A stretch of DNA of 6,697 nucleotides from Microbacterium sp. (GTDB lineage: Bacteria > Actinomycetota > Actinomycetes > Actinomycetales > Microbacteriaceae), in the NCBI GenBank assembly GCA_031286555.1, contig JAITUD010000090.1, forward strand, positions 1 through 6,697, written 5' to 3'. Shown in pieces: positions 1 through 5,341 of the stretch; position 1 is the stretch's first letter, and each line of letters starts with the position of its first letter. A model generated the notes under the pieces. It saw only the letters and a program-made list of their open reading frames with translations. It ran no database searches and was not told where the DNA came from. The translations under genes were made by a program, and so were the position numbers.

Positions 1-1056
1 GAGCTCGCCGCCCGCGCCTTCGCGCACACGGCCGCCTACGACACCGCCGTCGCGGCCTGGTTCGCCGAGGGCACGCTCAGCGAGGGCGAGGACCTGCCCG
101 CACACCTGACCATCAAGGCGGAGCGCCTCGAGACGCTGCGCTACGGCGAGAACTCGCACCAGCGCGCCGCGATCTACACCCGTGCCGGCGGCCACGGCAT
201 CGCGCAGGCCACGCAGCTGCAGGGCAAGGAGATGTCCTACAACAACTACGTCGATGCGGATGCCGCGCTGCGCGCCGCCTACGACATGGTGCTGCCCTCG
301 GTCGCGATCATCAAGCACGCGAACCCGTGCGGCATCGCCACCACCGCGCCGAACGCCCTCGACCCGATCGCCAGCGCGCACCTGCGCGCGCACGAGTGTG
401 ACCCGGTGTCGGCGTACGGCGGCGTGATCGCCGCGAACGGCACCGTCACCCTGAAGATGGCCGAGAACCTGAAGGACATCTTCACGGAGGTCATCGTCGC
501 CCCCGACTTCGAGCCCGCCGCGCTCGAGGTGTTCAAGGCGAAGAAGAACCTGCGCCTGCTGAAGCTGCCCGAGGACTGGCAGCAGGAGCGCATGGACGTG
601 CGCCTGGTGTCGGGCGGCCTGCTGCTGCAGGACGCCGACCGCTTCCCGGACGACATCTCGTCGGTGGCGAAGAACTGGGAGCTGGTCTCGGGCGAGCGCC
701 CCGACGAGGCCGCTATGGAGAATCTCCTCTTCGCGTGGAAGGCGTGCCGCGCCGTGAAGTCCAACGCGATCGTGCTGGCGAAGGACAACGCCACGGTCGG
801 CGTCGGAATGGGCCAGGTCAACCGGGTCGACTCGTGCCGCCTCGCGGTCGAGCGCGCCGGTGACCGCGCCGCAGGATCTGTCGCGGCATCCGACGCGTTC
901 TTCCCCTTCGCCGACGGCGCTCAGGTGCTCATCGACGCGGGCGTGACCGCTATCGTGCAGCCGGGCGGTTCGGTCCGAGACGGTGAGGTCGTCGACGCGG
1001 CGCTCAAGGCCGGCGTCACGATGTTCTTCACCGGCGAGCGTCACTTCTTCCACTGA
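1..1056 (+). CDS. purH: Bifunctional AICAR formyltransferase/IMP cyclohydrolase PurH, 5' end missing
   Basis: Catalyses the last two steps of de novo purine synthesis in the cytoplasm: 10-formyl-THF-dependent formylation of AICAR to FAICAR, then cyclisation to IMP. Frame 1 is open from the window edge to TGA at 1054-1056, giving 351 residues of a usual 520-540. The first visible residues (AFAHTAAYD) match the end of the N-terminal cyclohydrolase domain; nearly everything after them is the formyltransferase domain. Seen: RYGENSHQ (usually RYGENPHQ, so Pro to Ser), LQGKEMSYNNY, and IIKHANPCG at 307-333, whose Lys-His pair (codons 313-318) corresponds to the catalytic Lys-His of the family. Also present are KSNAIV near 760 and the conserved C-terminus with GGSVRDGEV and ending FTGERHFFH. 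No frameshift or missing core motif is seen. The start codon and promoter lie upstream of the window. Identification is near certain. Confidence 0.97.
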   Translation, partial: ELAARAFAHTAAYDTAVAAWFAEGTLSEGEDLPAHLTIKAERLETLRYGENSHQRAAIYTRAGGHGIAQATQLQGKEMSYNNYVDADAALRAAYDMVLPSVAIIKHANPCGIATTAPNALDPIASAHLRAHECDPVSAYGGVIAANGTVTLKMAENLKDIFTEVIVAPDFEPAALEVFKAKKNLRLLKLPEDWQQERMDVRLVSGGLLLQDADRFPDDISSVAKNWELVSGERPDEAAMENLLFAWKACRAVKSNAIVLAKDNATVGVGMGQVNRVDSCRLAVERAGDRAAGSVAASDAFFPFADGAQVLIDAGVTAIVQPGGSVRDGEVVDAALKAGVTMFFTGERHFFH

Positions 1057-1073
1057 TCCCCACGAGGGAATGG

Positions 1074-1093
1074 TCGGGCACAGTCGTGTCCGA
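1074..1093 (+). terminator. Imperfect hairpin after purH, possible terminator or operator
   Basis: The arms TCGGGCAC (1074-1081) and GTGTCCGA (1086-1093) pair over 8 bp with one G-U wobble around an AGTC loop, and TTT follows at 1094-1096. The outer bases GGAA (1067-1070) can also pair with TTCC (1095-1098). It begins 17 bases after the purH stop, which suits a weak intrinsic terminator. Because it also lies 43-62 bases upstream of the Ada-AlkA start, it could instead be a near-palindromic operator for that operon. The short T-run keeps confidence low. Confidence 0.4.
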
Positions 1094-1135
1094 TTTCCGC
1101 GAGCCAGGGTCGTCGGGGCATGTCAGAGTAAGGAC

Positions 1136-2626
1136 ATGACCCTGACGATGACCTTCGACGAGCGGTACCGCGCGATCAGCGCGCGGGACACCCGCTTCGA
1201 CGGACAGTTCGTGACGGCGGTCAGCTCGACCGGCATCTACTGCCGGCCGAGCTGCCCCGCCCGGACTCCGAAGCCTGCGAACGTCACGTTCTATCCGACC
1301 AGCGCCGCCGCGCACGAGGCCGGCTACCGGGCGTGCAAGCGGTGCCTGCCGGAGGCCGCACCCGGCTCGCCGGACTGGAACCTGCGCGGCGACGCCGCGG
1401 CCCGCGCCATGCGACTGATCGGCGACGGCGTCGTCGATCGTGAGGGAGTGCCCGGGCTGGCCCGGCGGCTCGGCTACTCGCCGCGGCACCTGAACCGGAT
1501 GCTCGTCGCCGAGCTCGGCGCCGGCCCTCTCGCGCTGTCCCGCGCGAACCGCGCTCACACCGCGCGGATGCTGCTGGTGGGCACCGACCTGTCGGTCGCG
1601 GACGCCGCGTTCTCGGCCGGCTTCGCCAGCCTGCGACAGTTCAACGACACCGTGCGCGAAGTGTTCGGGATGACTCCGACCGAGCTGCGCGCCAAGCGCC
1701 GCACCGGCGCACCCCCGGTCGGCGAGACCGTTCCCGGCACGATCGACCTGGTGCTGCCGTATCGTCCGCCGATCGACCTGGACGGGCTGTTCGACTGGAT
1801 GACCGCACGGGCACTTCCCGGCGTCGAGGAGGCGGGGCCGCGGTCCTTCGAGCGGCATCTGCGCCTGGACGGCGGACCAGCCTGGTTCCGCCTGCAGCAC
1901 GACGGCACCCGGCTGCACCTGCGTGCGCGCCTCGCCCGCCTGGGCGACCTCGCGCCGCTCGTCGCGCGGACCCGACGCCTGTTCGATCTGGACGCCGATC
2001 CCGCAGCCGTCGATGCCGCCCTGTCCGCGCATCCGGAACTCGCTCCGCTCGTGGCCCGCGTGCCGGGCATCCGCGTCCCCGGTGCTGTGGATCCGCACGA
2101 GATGCTGATCCGCGCGATGGTGGGACAGCAGATCACCGTGGTCGCGGCCCGCACCGCGCTGACCGCGCTCGCGGATGCGCTCGGTGAGCGCACCGCCGAC
2201 GGCGGCATCCTGTTCCCGACCATGACCGCGATCGCCGAGCACGGTGCGGACGTGCTGCGCGGGCCGGCCGCGCGCATCCGCGCGATCACCGGAGCCGCGG
2301 CCGCGCTCGCGAGCGGAGAGCTGACGCTCAGCGTCGGGGACGACGCCGAGGCGCAGCGCACCGCACTGCTGGCGATGCCGGGCATCGGCCCGTGGACCGC
2401 CGACTACGTGCGGATGCGGGTGATCGGCGACCCGGACGTGTTCCTGCCCGGAGACGTTGCAGCGCGCGCCGGGGGAGCGGCGGCGGGACTGCCCGCTGAC
2501 CCAGCGCCGTTGGCCGCCTGGGCCGAGCGCACCGCGCCGTGGCGCAGCTATCTCACCGCACATCTGTGGCGCAACGCGCCCGCGAAGCGCACGACGACGA
2601 AGAAGACCGAGGAGAAGAAACCATGA
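1136..2626 (+). CDS. alkA: Ada-AlkA fusion: methyl-phosphotriester sensor/AraC activator plus 3-methyladenine DNA glycosylase
   Basis: Senses and repairs alkylated DNA. With the ATG at 1136 it has 496 residues, the length I recall for the M. tuberculosis Ada-AlkA protein. Residues 7-75 are the Ada zinc domain: C36 and C40 in GIYCRPSC and C67 and C70 in ACKRC are the four zinc Cys, C36 matching the E. coli Ada Cys38 that accepts methyl from phosphotriesters. Residues about 85-187 are an AraC-type helix-turn-helix (SVADAAFSAGFASLRQFN, then FGMTPTELR). Residues about 203-480 are AlkA: the N-terminal domain, then a helix-hairpin-helix (LLAMPGIGPWTADY, 411-424) and D440 in DVFLPGD, matching the catalytic Asp. 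The Ada methyltransferase domain is absent, and ogt downstream supplies it. The tail is rich in Lys, Thr and Glu. A start at 1148 (MTFDERYRA) is possible: AAGGA at 1130-1134 is one base from 1136 and 13 from 1148, so neither spacing is good. Stop overlaps ogt by 4 bases. Confidence 0.95.
   Translation: MTLTMTFDERYRAISARDTRFDGQFVTAVSSTGIYCRPSCPARTPKPANVTFYPTSAAAHEAGYRACKRCLPEAAPGSPDWNLRGDAAARAMRLIGDGVVDREGVPGLARRLGYSPRHLNRMLVAELGAGPLALSRANRAHTARMLLVGTDLSVADAAFSAGFASLRQFNDTVREVFGMTPTELRAKRRTGAPPVGETVPGTIDLVLPYRPPIDLDGLFDWMTARALPGVEEAGPRSFERHLRLDGGPAWFRLQHDGTRLHLRARLARLGDLAPLVARTRRLFDLDADPAAVDAALSAHPELAPLVARVPGIRVPGAVDPHEMLIRAMVGQQITVVAARTALTALADALGERTADGGILFPTMTAIAEHGADVLRGPAARIRAITGAAAALASGELTLSVGDDAEAQRTALLAMPGIGPWTADYVRMRVIGDPDVFLPGDVAARAGGAAAGLPADPAPLAAWAERTAPWRSYLTAHLWRNAPAKRTTTKKTEEKKP
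2609..2614 (+). promoter_or_regulatory. Ribosome binding site of ogt
   Basis: GAGGAG lies 8 bases before the ATG at 2623 and inside the last codons of the upstream gene. It fixes the ogt start, because upstream in-frame ATGs such as 2539 have no such site and would overlap the fusion gene extensively. Confidence 0.8.
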
Positions 2627-3117
2627 CCGCGATCATCCAGACCGTCCAGACCCCGGACGGACCGTTCACGATCCTCGCCGATGACGAGCAGCGCGTGCTG
2701 GCATCCGGCTGGACCGACTCCCGTGACGAGATCCTCGCGCGACTGGCGCCGGCGCACCGCCCCGTCGAGATCGCCGAGGGAGAGACGGAAGCCGCGGTCG
2801 CCGTGCAGGCATATTACGACGGCGACGTCGCCGCGATCGACTCGGTGCCCGTGCGGCAGTTCGGAACCGACCGGCAGCACAGCGGGTGGGACGCGCTGCG
2901 CCGGATCACGCCGGGGGAGCCGCTGACCTACACGGAGTTCGCGATCGAGCTCGGCAACCCGCAGGCGGCGCGGGCCGCGGCATCCGTGTGCGCACGCAAC
3001 GCGCCGGCGCTGTTCGTGCCCTGCCACCGCGTGCTGCGCGGCGACGGCAGCATGGGCGGCTTCGCATGGGGCGTCGACGTGAAGCGATCCCTGCTCGCCA
3101 GGGAGGCCGCCGCCTGA
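2623..3117 (+). CDS. ogt: Methylated-DNA-[protein]-cysteine S-methyltransferase (O6-alkylguanine repair)
   Basis: Transfers the alkyl group from O6-alkylguanine (and more weakly O4-alkylthymine) in DNA to its own Cys in a one-turnover reaction. It has 164 residues, normal for the bacterial Ogt/AGT family. The C-terminal active domain aligns well with human MGMT: Y103 (PLTYTEF) with Tyr114, R117 (GNPQAARAAA) with the Arg128 finger, N126 (ARNAP) with the Asn137 hinge, C134-H135 (VPCHRV) with Cys145-His146, and E161 (LLAREAA) with Glu172. All key residues are therefore present; the usual RAVG after the finger is RAAA here. The start at 2623 is set by the ATGA overlap with the Ada-AlkA stop and GAGGAG 8 bases upstream, implying translational coupling and shared control by the Ada activator. 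A strong hairpin follows the stop. Confidence 0.96.
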   Translation: MTAIIQTVQTPDGPFTILADDEQRVLASGWTDSRDEILARLAPAHRPVEIAEGETEAAVAVQAYYDGDVAAIDSVPVRQFGTDRQHSGWDALRRITPGEPLTYTEFAIELGNPQAARAAASVCARNAPALFVPCHRVLRGDGSMGGFAWGVDVKRSLLAREAAA

Positions 3118-3124
3118 ACCCTGC

Positions 3125-3158
3125 GAAGCCCCTCTGCTCACAGCAGCAGAGGGGCTTC
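3125..3158 (+). terminator. Intrinsic terminator hairpin of the alkA-ogt operon
   Basis: The arms GAAGCCCCTCTGCT (3125-3138) and AGCAGAGGGGCTTC (3145-3158) form a perfect 14-bp stem around a 6-base loop, 8 bases after the ogt stop. No T-run follows, which is common for actinobacterial terminators. Because the stem is symmetrical it would also fold in reverse transcripts. It isolates the repair operon from the exporter locus. Confidence 0.85.
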
Positions 3159-3200
3159 TGCGCGTGCAGCGGGTGCTGAGGGGGCGAGTTCGGGAATACG

Positions 3201-3214
3201 CTTGCATCAGCAAG
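3201..3214. repeat. Inverted repeat over the -35 box, candidate operator
   Basis: CTTGC (3201-3205), spacer ATCA, GCAAG (3210-3214): a perfect 5-bp inverted repeat overlapping the predicted -35 hexamer. Repressors of the MarR and TetR families often bind TTGC-N4-GCAA-like sites at efflux promoters, so a repressor operator is plausible. No regulator gene is visible in the window. A 5-bp repeat can occur by chance. Confidence 0.4.
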
Positions 3215-3230
3215 TTCACAGGCATACGCT
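3202..3230 (+). promoter_or_regulatory. Sigma-A-like promoter for the leader peptide and ABC exporter operon
   Basis: TTGCAT (3202-3207) and TACGCT (3225-3230), separated by 17 bases, match TTGACA-17-TATAAT at 4 of 6 positions in each box, including the key TA...T of the -10. The local dip in G+C fits. Transcription would begin near 3237, giving a 5' UTR of about 46 bases before the leader ATG. A second ATACGCT copy at 3196-3202 could serve another, weaker promoter, but it has no convincing -35. Confidence 0.6.
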
Positions 3231-3237
3231 GGAGGGC

Positions 3238-3258
3238 TGTCGCGCCGATCGGCCGACA
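3238..3258 (+). other. Stem-loop near the 5' end of the leader transcript
   Basis: TGTCG (3238-3242) pairs with CGACA (3254-3258); after one bulged C, GCC (3244-3246) pairs with GGC (3251-3253), leaving a GATC loop. The core is the 10-base palindrome GCCGATCGGC. It sits just after the predicted transcription start and ends 13 bases before the leader Shine-Dalgarno. It could stabilise the 5' end or take part in alternative folding; no function can be assigned from sequence. Confidence 0.3.
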
Positions 3259-3271
3259 TCGCCGAGTTTCG

Positions 3272-3277
3272 AGGAGG
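3272..3277 (+). promoter_or_regulatory. Strong ribosome binding site of the leader peptide
   Basis: AGGAGG lies 5 bases before the ATG at 3283 and is a near-perfect complement to the 16S rRNA 3' end. It is the main reason to believe the short ORF is translated, and is far stronger than anything before the ABC gene start. Confidence 0.8.
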
Positions 3278-3282
3278 ACACC

Positions 3283-3354
3283 ATGTTCACGACCACCGCT
3301 CTGCCGGCCGTCACGGATGTCCCCGGCTCGGTCTACGCTCCTCGTCTGGGCTAG
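3283..3354 (+). CDS. Putative 23-residue regulatory leader peptide
   Basis: A 23-codon ORF with an ATG start, a strong AGGAGG site 5 bases upstream and a TAG stop at 3352-3354. It begins MFTTTALPAV and ends SVYAPRLG. There are no cysteines, no charged residues except D12 and R21, no signal peptide and no membrane segment. It is not similar to any protein I recognise. Its position, between a promoter and an ABC exporter operon and 28 bases before a hairpin, suggests that its translation rather than its product matters. The comparable case is BmrB, the leader peptide that controls the heterodimeric drug exporter BmrCD in B. subtilis by ribosome-mediated attenuation. The alternative is a chance ORF behind a purine-rich stretch, which the near-perfect spacing makes less likely. 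The role is inference. Confidence 0.65.
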   Translation: MFTTTALPAVTDVPGSVYAPRLG

Positions 3355-3382
3355 TCCACACCGCAGTCACCGTCTACCGACC

Positions 3383-3406
3383 GGCGGGTGCCCTTTGGCA
3401 TCCGCC
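3383..3406 (+). terminator. Attenuator-like hairpin between leader ORF and ABC gene
   Basis: The arms GGCGGGTGCC (3383-3392) and GGCATCCGCC (3397-3406) pair over 10 bp with one G-U wobble and a CTTT loop; TCCTCATC follows. It starts 28 bases after the leader stop and ends 48 bases before the ABC ATG. That is too far to hide a ribosome binding site directly, so premature transcription termination is the more likely role. The lack of a proper T-run leaves room for Rho help or simple pausing. Confidence 0.55.
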
Positions 3407-3440
3407 TCCTCATCGTCGCCGTTCCACCCCCTCTCAGAAT
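3407..3440 (+). promoter_or_regulatory. C-rich, G-poor stretch, possible Rho loading region
   Basis: These 34 bases hold 16 C and only 4 G by hand count, unlike the balanced G and C around them, and show no obvious pairing partner nearby. C-rich, G-poor, unstructured RNA is the typical Rho utilisation signal. Being just past the attenuator-like hairpin and before the ABC start, it might help termination when the leader is not being read slowly. No consensus exists to prove this. Confidence 0.25.
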
Positions 3441-3454
3441 CATCGATACGTCAC

Positions 3455-5341
3455 ATGTCTGCGTCTCCCACTCCCACATCCCCTTCCTCATCCCTGTCCA
3501 CACCCGCCGCGCTGTGGCGGTTGAAACCCTTCATCCAGCCGATCTTCGGGCGTCTCGCCGGCGGTGCCGCCAGTGCGCTCGCCGCCGCCGTCCTCGCGCT
3601 GATGGTGCCGATCGTGCTCGAGAAGATCATCAGCGGCCCGATCGCCACCGGCAACGTCGCGGCCATCGTCGGCGGTGCGGCGATCGTGCTCGCACTCGGC
3701 CTCGGTGAGGCCGCCATGGTCTGGCTGCGCCGCTGGTTCGTGCTCACCCCGGCCACCGAGGTCGAGTACCGCATGCGCGCCGACATCTACGCGCGCCTGC
3801 AGACCCTCCCCGTCGCCTTCCACGACCGCTGGGGCTCCGGCCAGCTGCTCAGCCGCATGATGCAGGACATCGGCCTGATCCGCCGCTGGATCGCGTTCGG
3901 CCTGATCCTGCTCGTCGTCAACATCCTGACGATCATCATCGGCGCCGTGCTGCTGTTCCAGTGGCACTGGCTGCTGGGCACGATCTTCCTGGTCACCGGA
4001 GTGCCGATGTGGATCCAGGGGTTCCTGTTCGAGAAGCGCTACGGCGTGCTCGCGCGGCAGAGCCAGGACCAGGCCGGCGACCTCGCCACCAGCGTCGAGG
4101 AGAGCGTGCACGGCATCCGTGTGCTGAAGGCCTTCGGGCGCGGCAAGCACGCACTGCGCCGCTTCAGCTCGCAGGCCGAGACGCTGCGCGAGACCGAGCT
4201 CAGCAAGGCGCGCGCAGTCGGGACCATCTGGTTCTGGCTCGACCTCATGCCGCAGATCGCTTTCGGGCTCAGCCTGCTCACCGGCATCTGGCTGATCTGG
4301 CAGGGGGCGATCAGCCCGGCCGAGCTGTTCGCGTTCTTCGCGATGGCGACGGTGCTGCGCTGGCCGATCGAGTCGATCGGGTTCCTGTTCTCGTTCATGC
4401 TGGATGCCCGCACCGCCACCGATCGTGTGTTCGACATCTTCCAGGAGACGAACAGCATCACCGACCCCGAGCACCCCGTGCACATCGAGAAGCCGCGCGG
4501 TGAGCTCGCCTTCGAGGGCACGCACTTCCGCTACCAGGATGCCGGGGCCTCGGAGCGCGACCTGCTCGACGGCGTCGACCTGGTGCTGAAGCCGGGCGAG
4601 ACCATGGCGCTGGTCGGTCTGACCGGCAGCGGAAAGACCACGCTCACCACCCTTCCGGCGCGTCTGTACGACGTCACCGGCGGCCGGGTCACCCTCGACG
4701 GCGTGGATGTGCGCGACCTGCCGCTCTCTGAGCTGCGCCGGCACATCGCGATGGCCTTCGAGGACGCGACGCTGTTCTCGGCCTCCGTGCGTGAGAACGT
4801 GCTGCTCGGCCGCGCGGAGCTCGACCCGCACAGCGAGGAGGGCGAGCGCGTCATGCGCGAGGCGCTCGACGTCGCACAGGCCGGGTTCGTCGACTCGCTG
4901 CCCGAGGGCACCGAGACCATCATCGGCGAGGAGGGGCTCAGCCTCTCCGGCGGTCAGCGGCAGCGCCTGGCGCTGGCACGCGCCGTCGCCGCAGCCCCGA
5001 AGGTGCTCGTGCTGGACGACCCGCTGTCGGCGCTCGACGTCGACACCGAGGCGCTCGTCGAGGAGGCCCTGCGGCACGTGCTCGCCGAGACGACCGCGCT
5101 GATCGTCGCGCATCGGCCTTCCACGGTCGCGCTCGCCGACCGCGTCGCACTGCTCGAGGCCGGCAGGGTCACGGCGGTGGGCACTCACGCCGAGCTGCTG
5201 AAGACCAGCGCGCACTACCGTCACGTGATCTCGAGCCTCGAGGCCGAGCAGGCGGCGCGCACCGGCGCGATCCCGGTCATCACCGAGGAGATGGTCGAAG
5301 ACAGAGCATCCGCAACCGAGGAAGAGGAGGTGCAGGCATGA
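3455..5341 (+). CDS. ABC exporter half-transporter with degenerate ATP site (subunit 1 of a heterodimer)
   Basis: A membrane-domain plus ATPase half-transporter of 628 residues, expected in the cytoplasmic membrane, pumping an unknown substrate outward. Six membrane segments are seen at about 35-58, 67-90, 144-166, 169-190, 256-283 and 288-316. The first intracellular loop motif AFHDRWGSGQLLSR is at 121-134. ATPase motifs: A-loop Y360, Walker A GLTGSGKTT (388-396), signature LSGGQ (497-501), Walker B VLVLDD (517-522), D-loop SALD (525-528), H-loop H553. Two changes mark a degenerate site: the Walker B catalytic Glu is Asp (D522), and the Q-loop Gln is Glu (E436 in AFEDATLF). TM287 and BmrC also carry Asp at the Walker B position. 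The start is the only ATG near the conserved N-terminus; no Shine-Dalgarno precedes it, and a TTG at 3395 is an unlikely alternative. The first 20 residues are Ser/Thr/Pro rich. Stop overlaps subunit 2 by 4 bases. Drug export is a guess. Confidence 0.93.
   Translation: MSASPTPTSPSSSLSTPAALWRLKPFIQPIFGRLAGGAASALAAAVLALMVPIVLEKIISGPIATGNVAAIVGGAAIVLALGLGEAAMVWLRRWFVLTPATEVEYRMRADIYARLQTLPVAFHDRWGSGQLLSRMMQDIGLIRRWIAFGLILLVVNILTIIIGAVLLFQWHWLLGTIFLVTGVPMWIQGFLFEKRYGVLARQSQDQAGDLATSVEESVHGIRVLKAFGRGKHALRRFSSQAETLRETELSKARAVGTIWFWLDLMPQIAFGLSLLTGIWLIWQGAISPAELFAFFAMATVLRWPIESIGFLFSFMLDARTATDRVFDIFQETNSITDPEHPVHIEKPRGELAFEGTHFRYQDAGASERDLLDGVDLVLKPGETMALVGLTGSGKTTLTTLPARLYDVTGGRVTLDGVDVRDLPLSELRRHIAMAFEDATLFSASVRENVLLGRAELDPHSEEGERVMREALDVAQAGFVDSLPEGTETIIGEEGLSLSGGQRQRLALARAVAAAPKVLVLDDPLSALDVDTEALVEEALRHVLAETTALIVAHRPSTVALADRVALLEAGRVTAVGTHAELLKTSAHYRHVISSLEAEQAARTGAIPVITEEMVEDRASATEEEEVQA
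5324..5330 (+). promoter_or_regulatory. Ribosome binding site of ABC subunit 2
   Basis: GAGGAGG lies 7 bases before the ATG at 5338, inside the last codons of subunit 1. It fixes the start of subunit 2 and supports coupled, balanced synthesis of both halves. Confidence 0.85.

Noticed and set aside
983..1135. N-terminal extension of the Ada-AlkA protein back to an ATG at 983
   Set aside because: It would overlap the conserved end of purH by 74 bases, adds 51 Arg/Ser-rich residues absent from the family, and has no Shine-Dalgarno.
1057..1135. LexA (SOS) box upstream of the repair operon
   Set aside because: No GAAC-N4-GTTC or similar actinobacterial LexA site is visible; control by the Ada domain itself is more likely.
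1028..2563. Long open frame on the minus strand opposite the Ada-AlkA gene (511 codons)
   Set aside because: It is the mirror of a high-GC gene whose third positions are nearly always G or C, so stops are rare in this reverse frame. The translation is low-complexity Arg/Gly/Gln/Glu text with no domain, and the plus strand has clear catalytic motifs.
3164..3454. In-frame extension of ABC subunit 1 back to 3164
   Set aside because: The extension runs through the promoter, leader ORF and hairpin, encodes Arg/Ser/Pro-rich text unlike any ABC N-terminus, and the conserved protein starts just after 3455.
3388..3708. GTG-started frame of 106 codons overlapping the ABC start, as a possible second leader
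   Set aside because: It has no Shine-Dalgarno, begins inside the hairpin arm, and becomes Arg-rich shadow translation where it overlaps the ABC gene.
3488..5224. Minus-strand open frame of 578 codons opposite ABC subunit 1, and a similar one of 468 codons at 5221-6627
   Set aside because: Same codon-structure artefact; both are rich in Glu, Gln, His and Arg, show no recognisable fold, and lie opposite well-conserved ABC domains.
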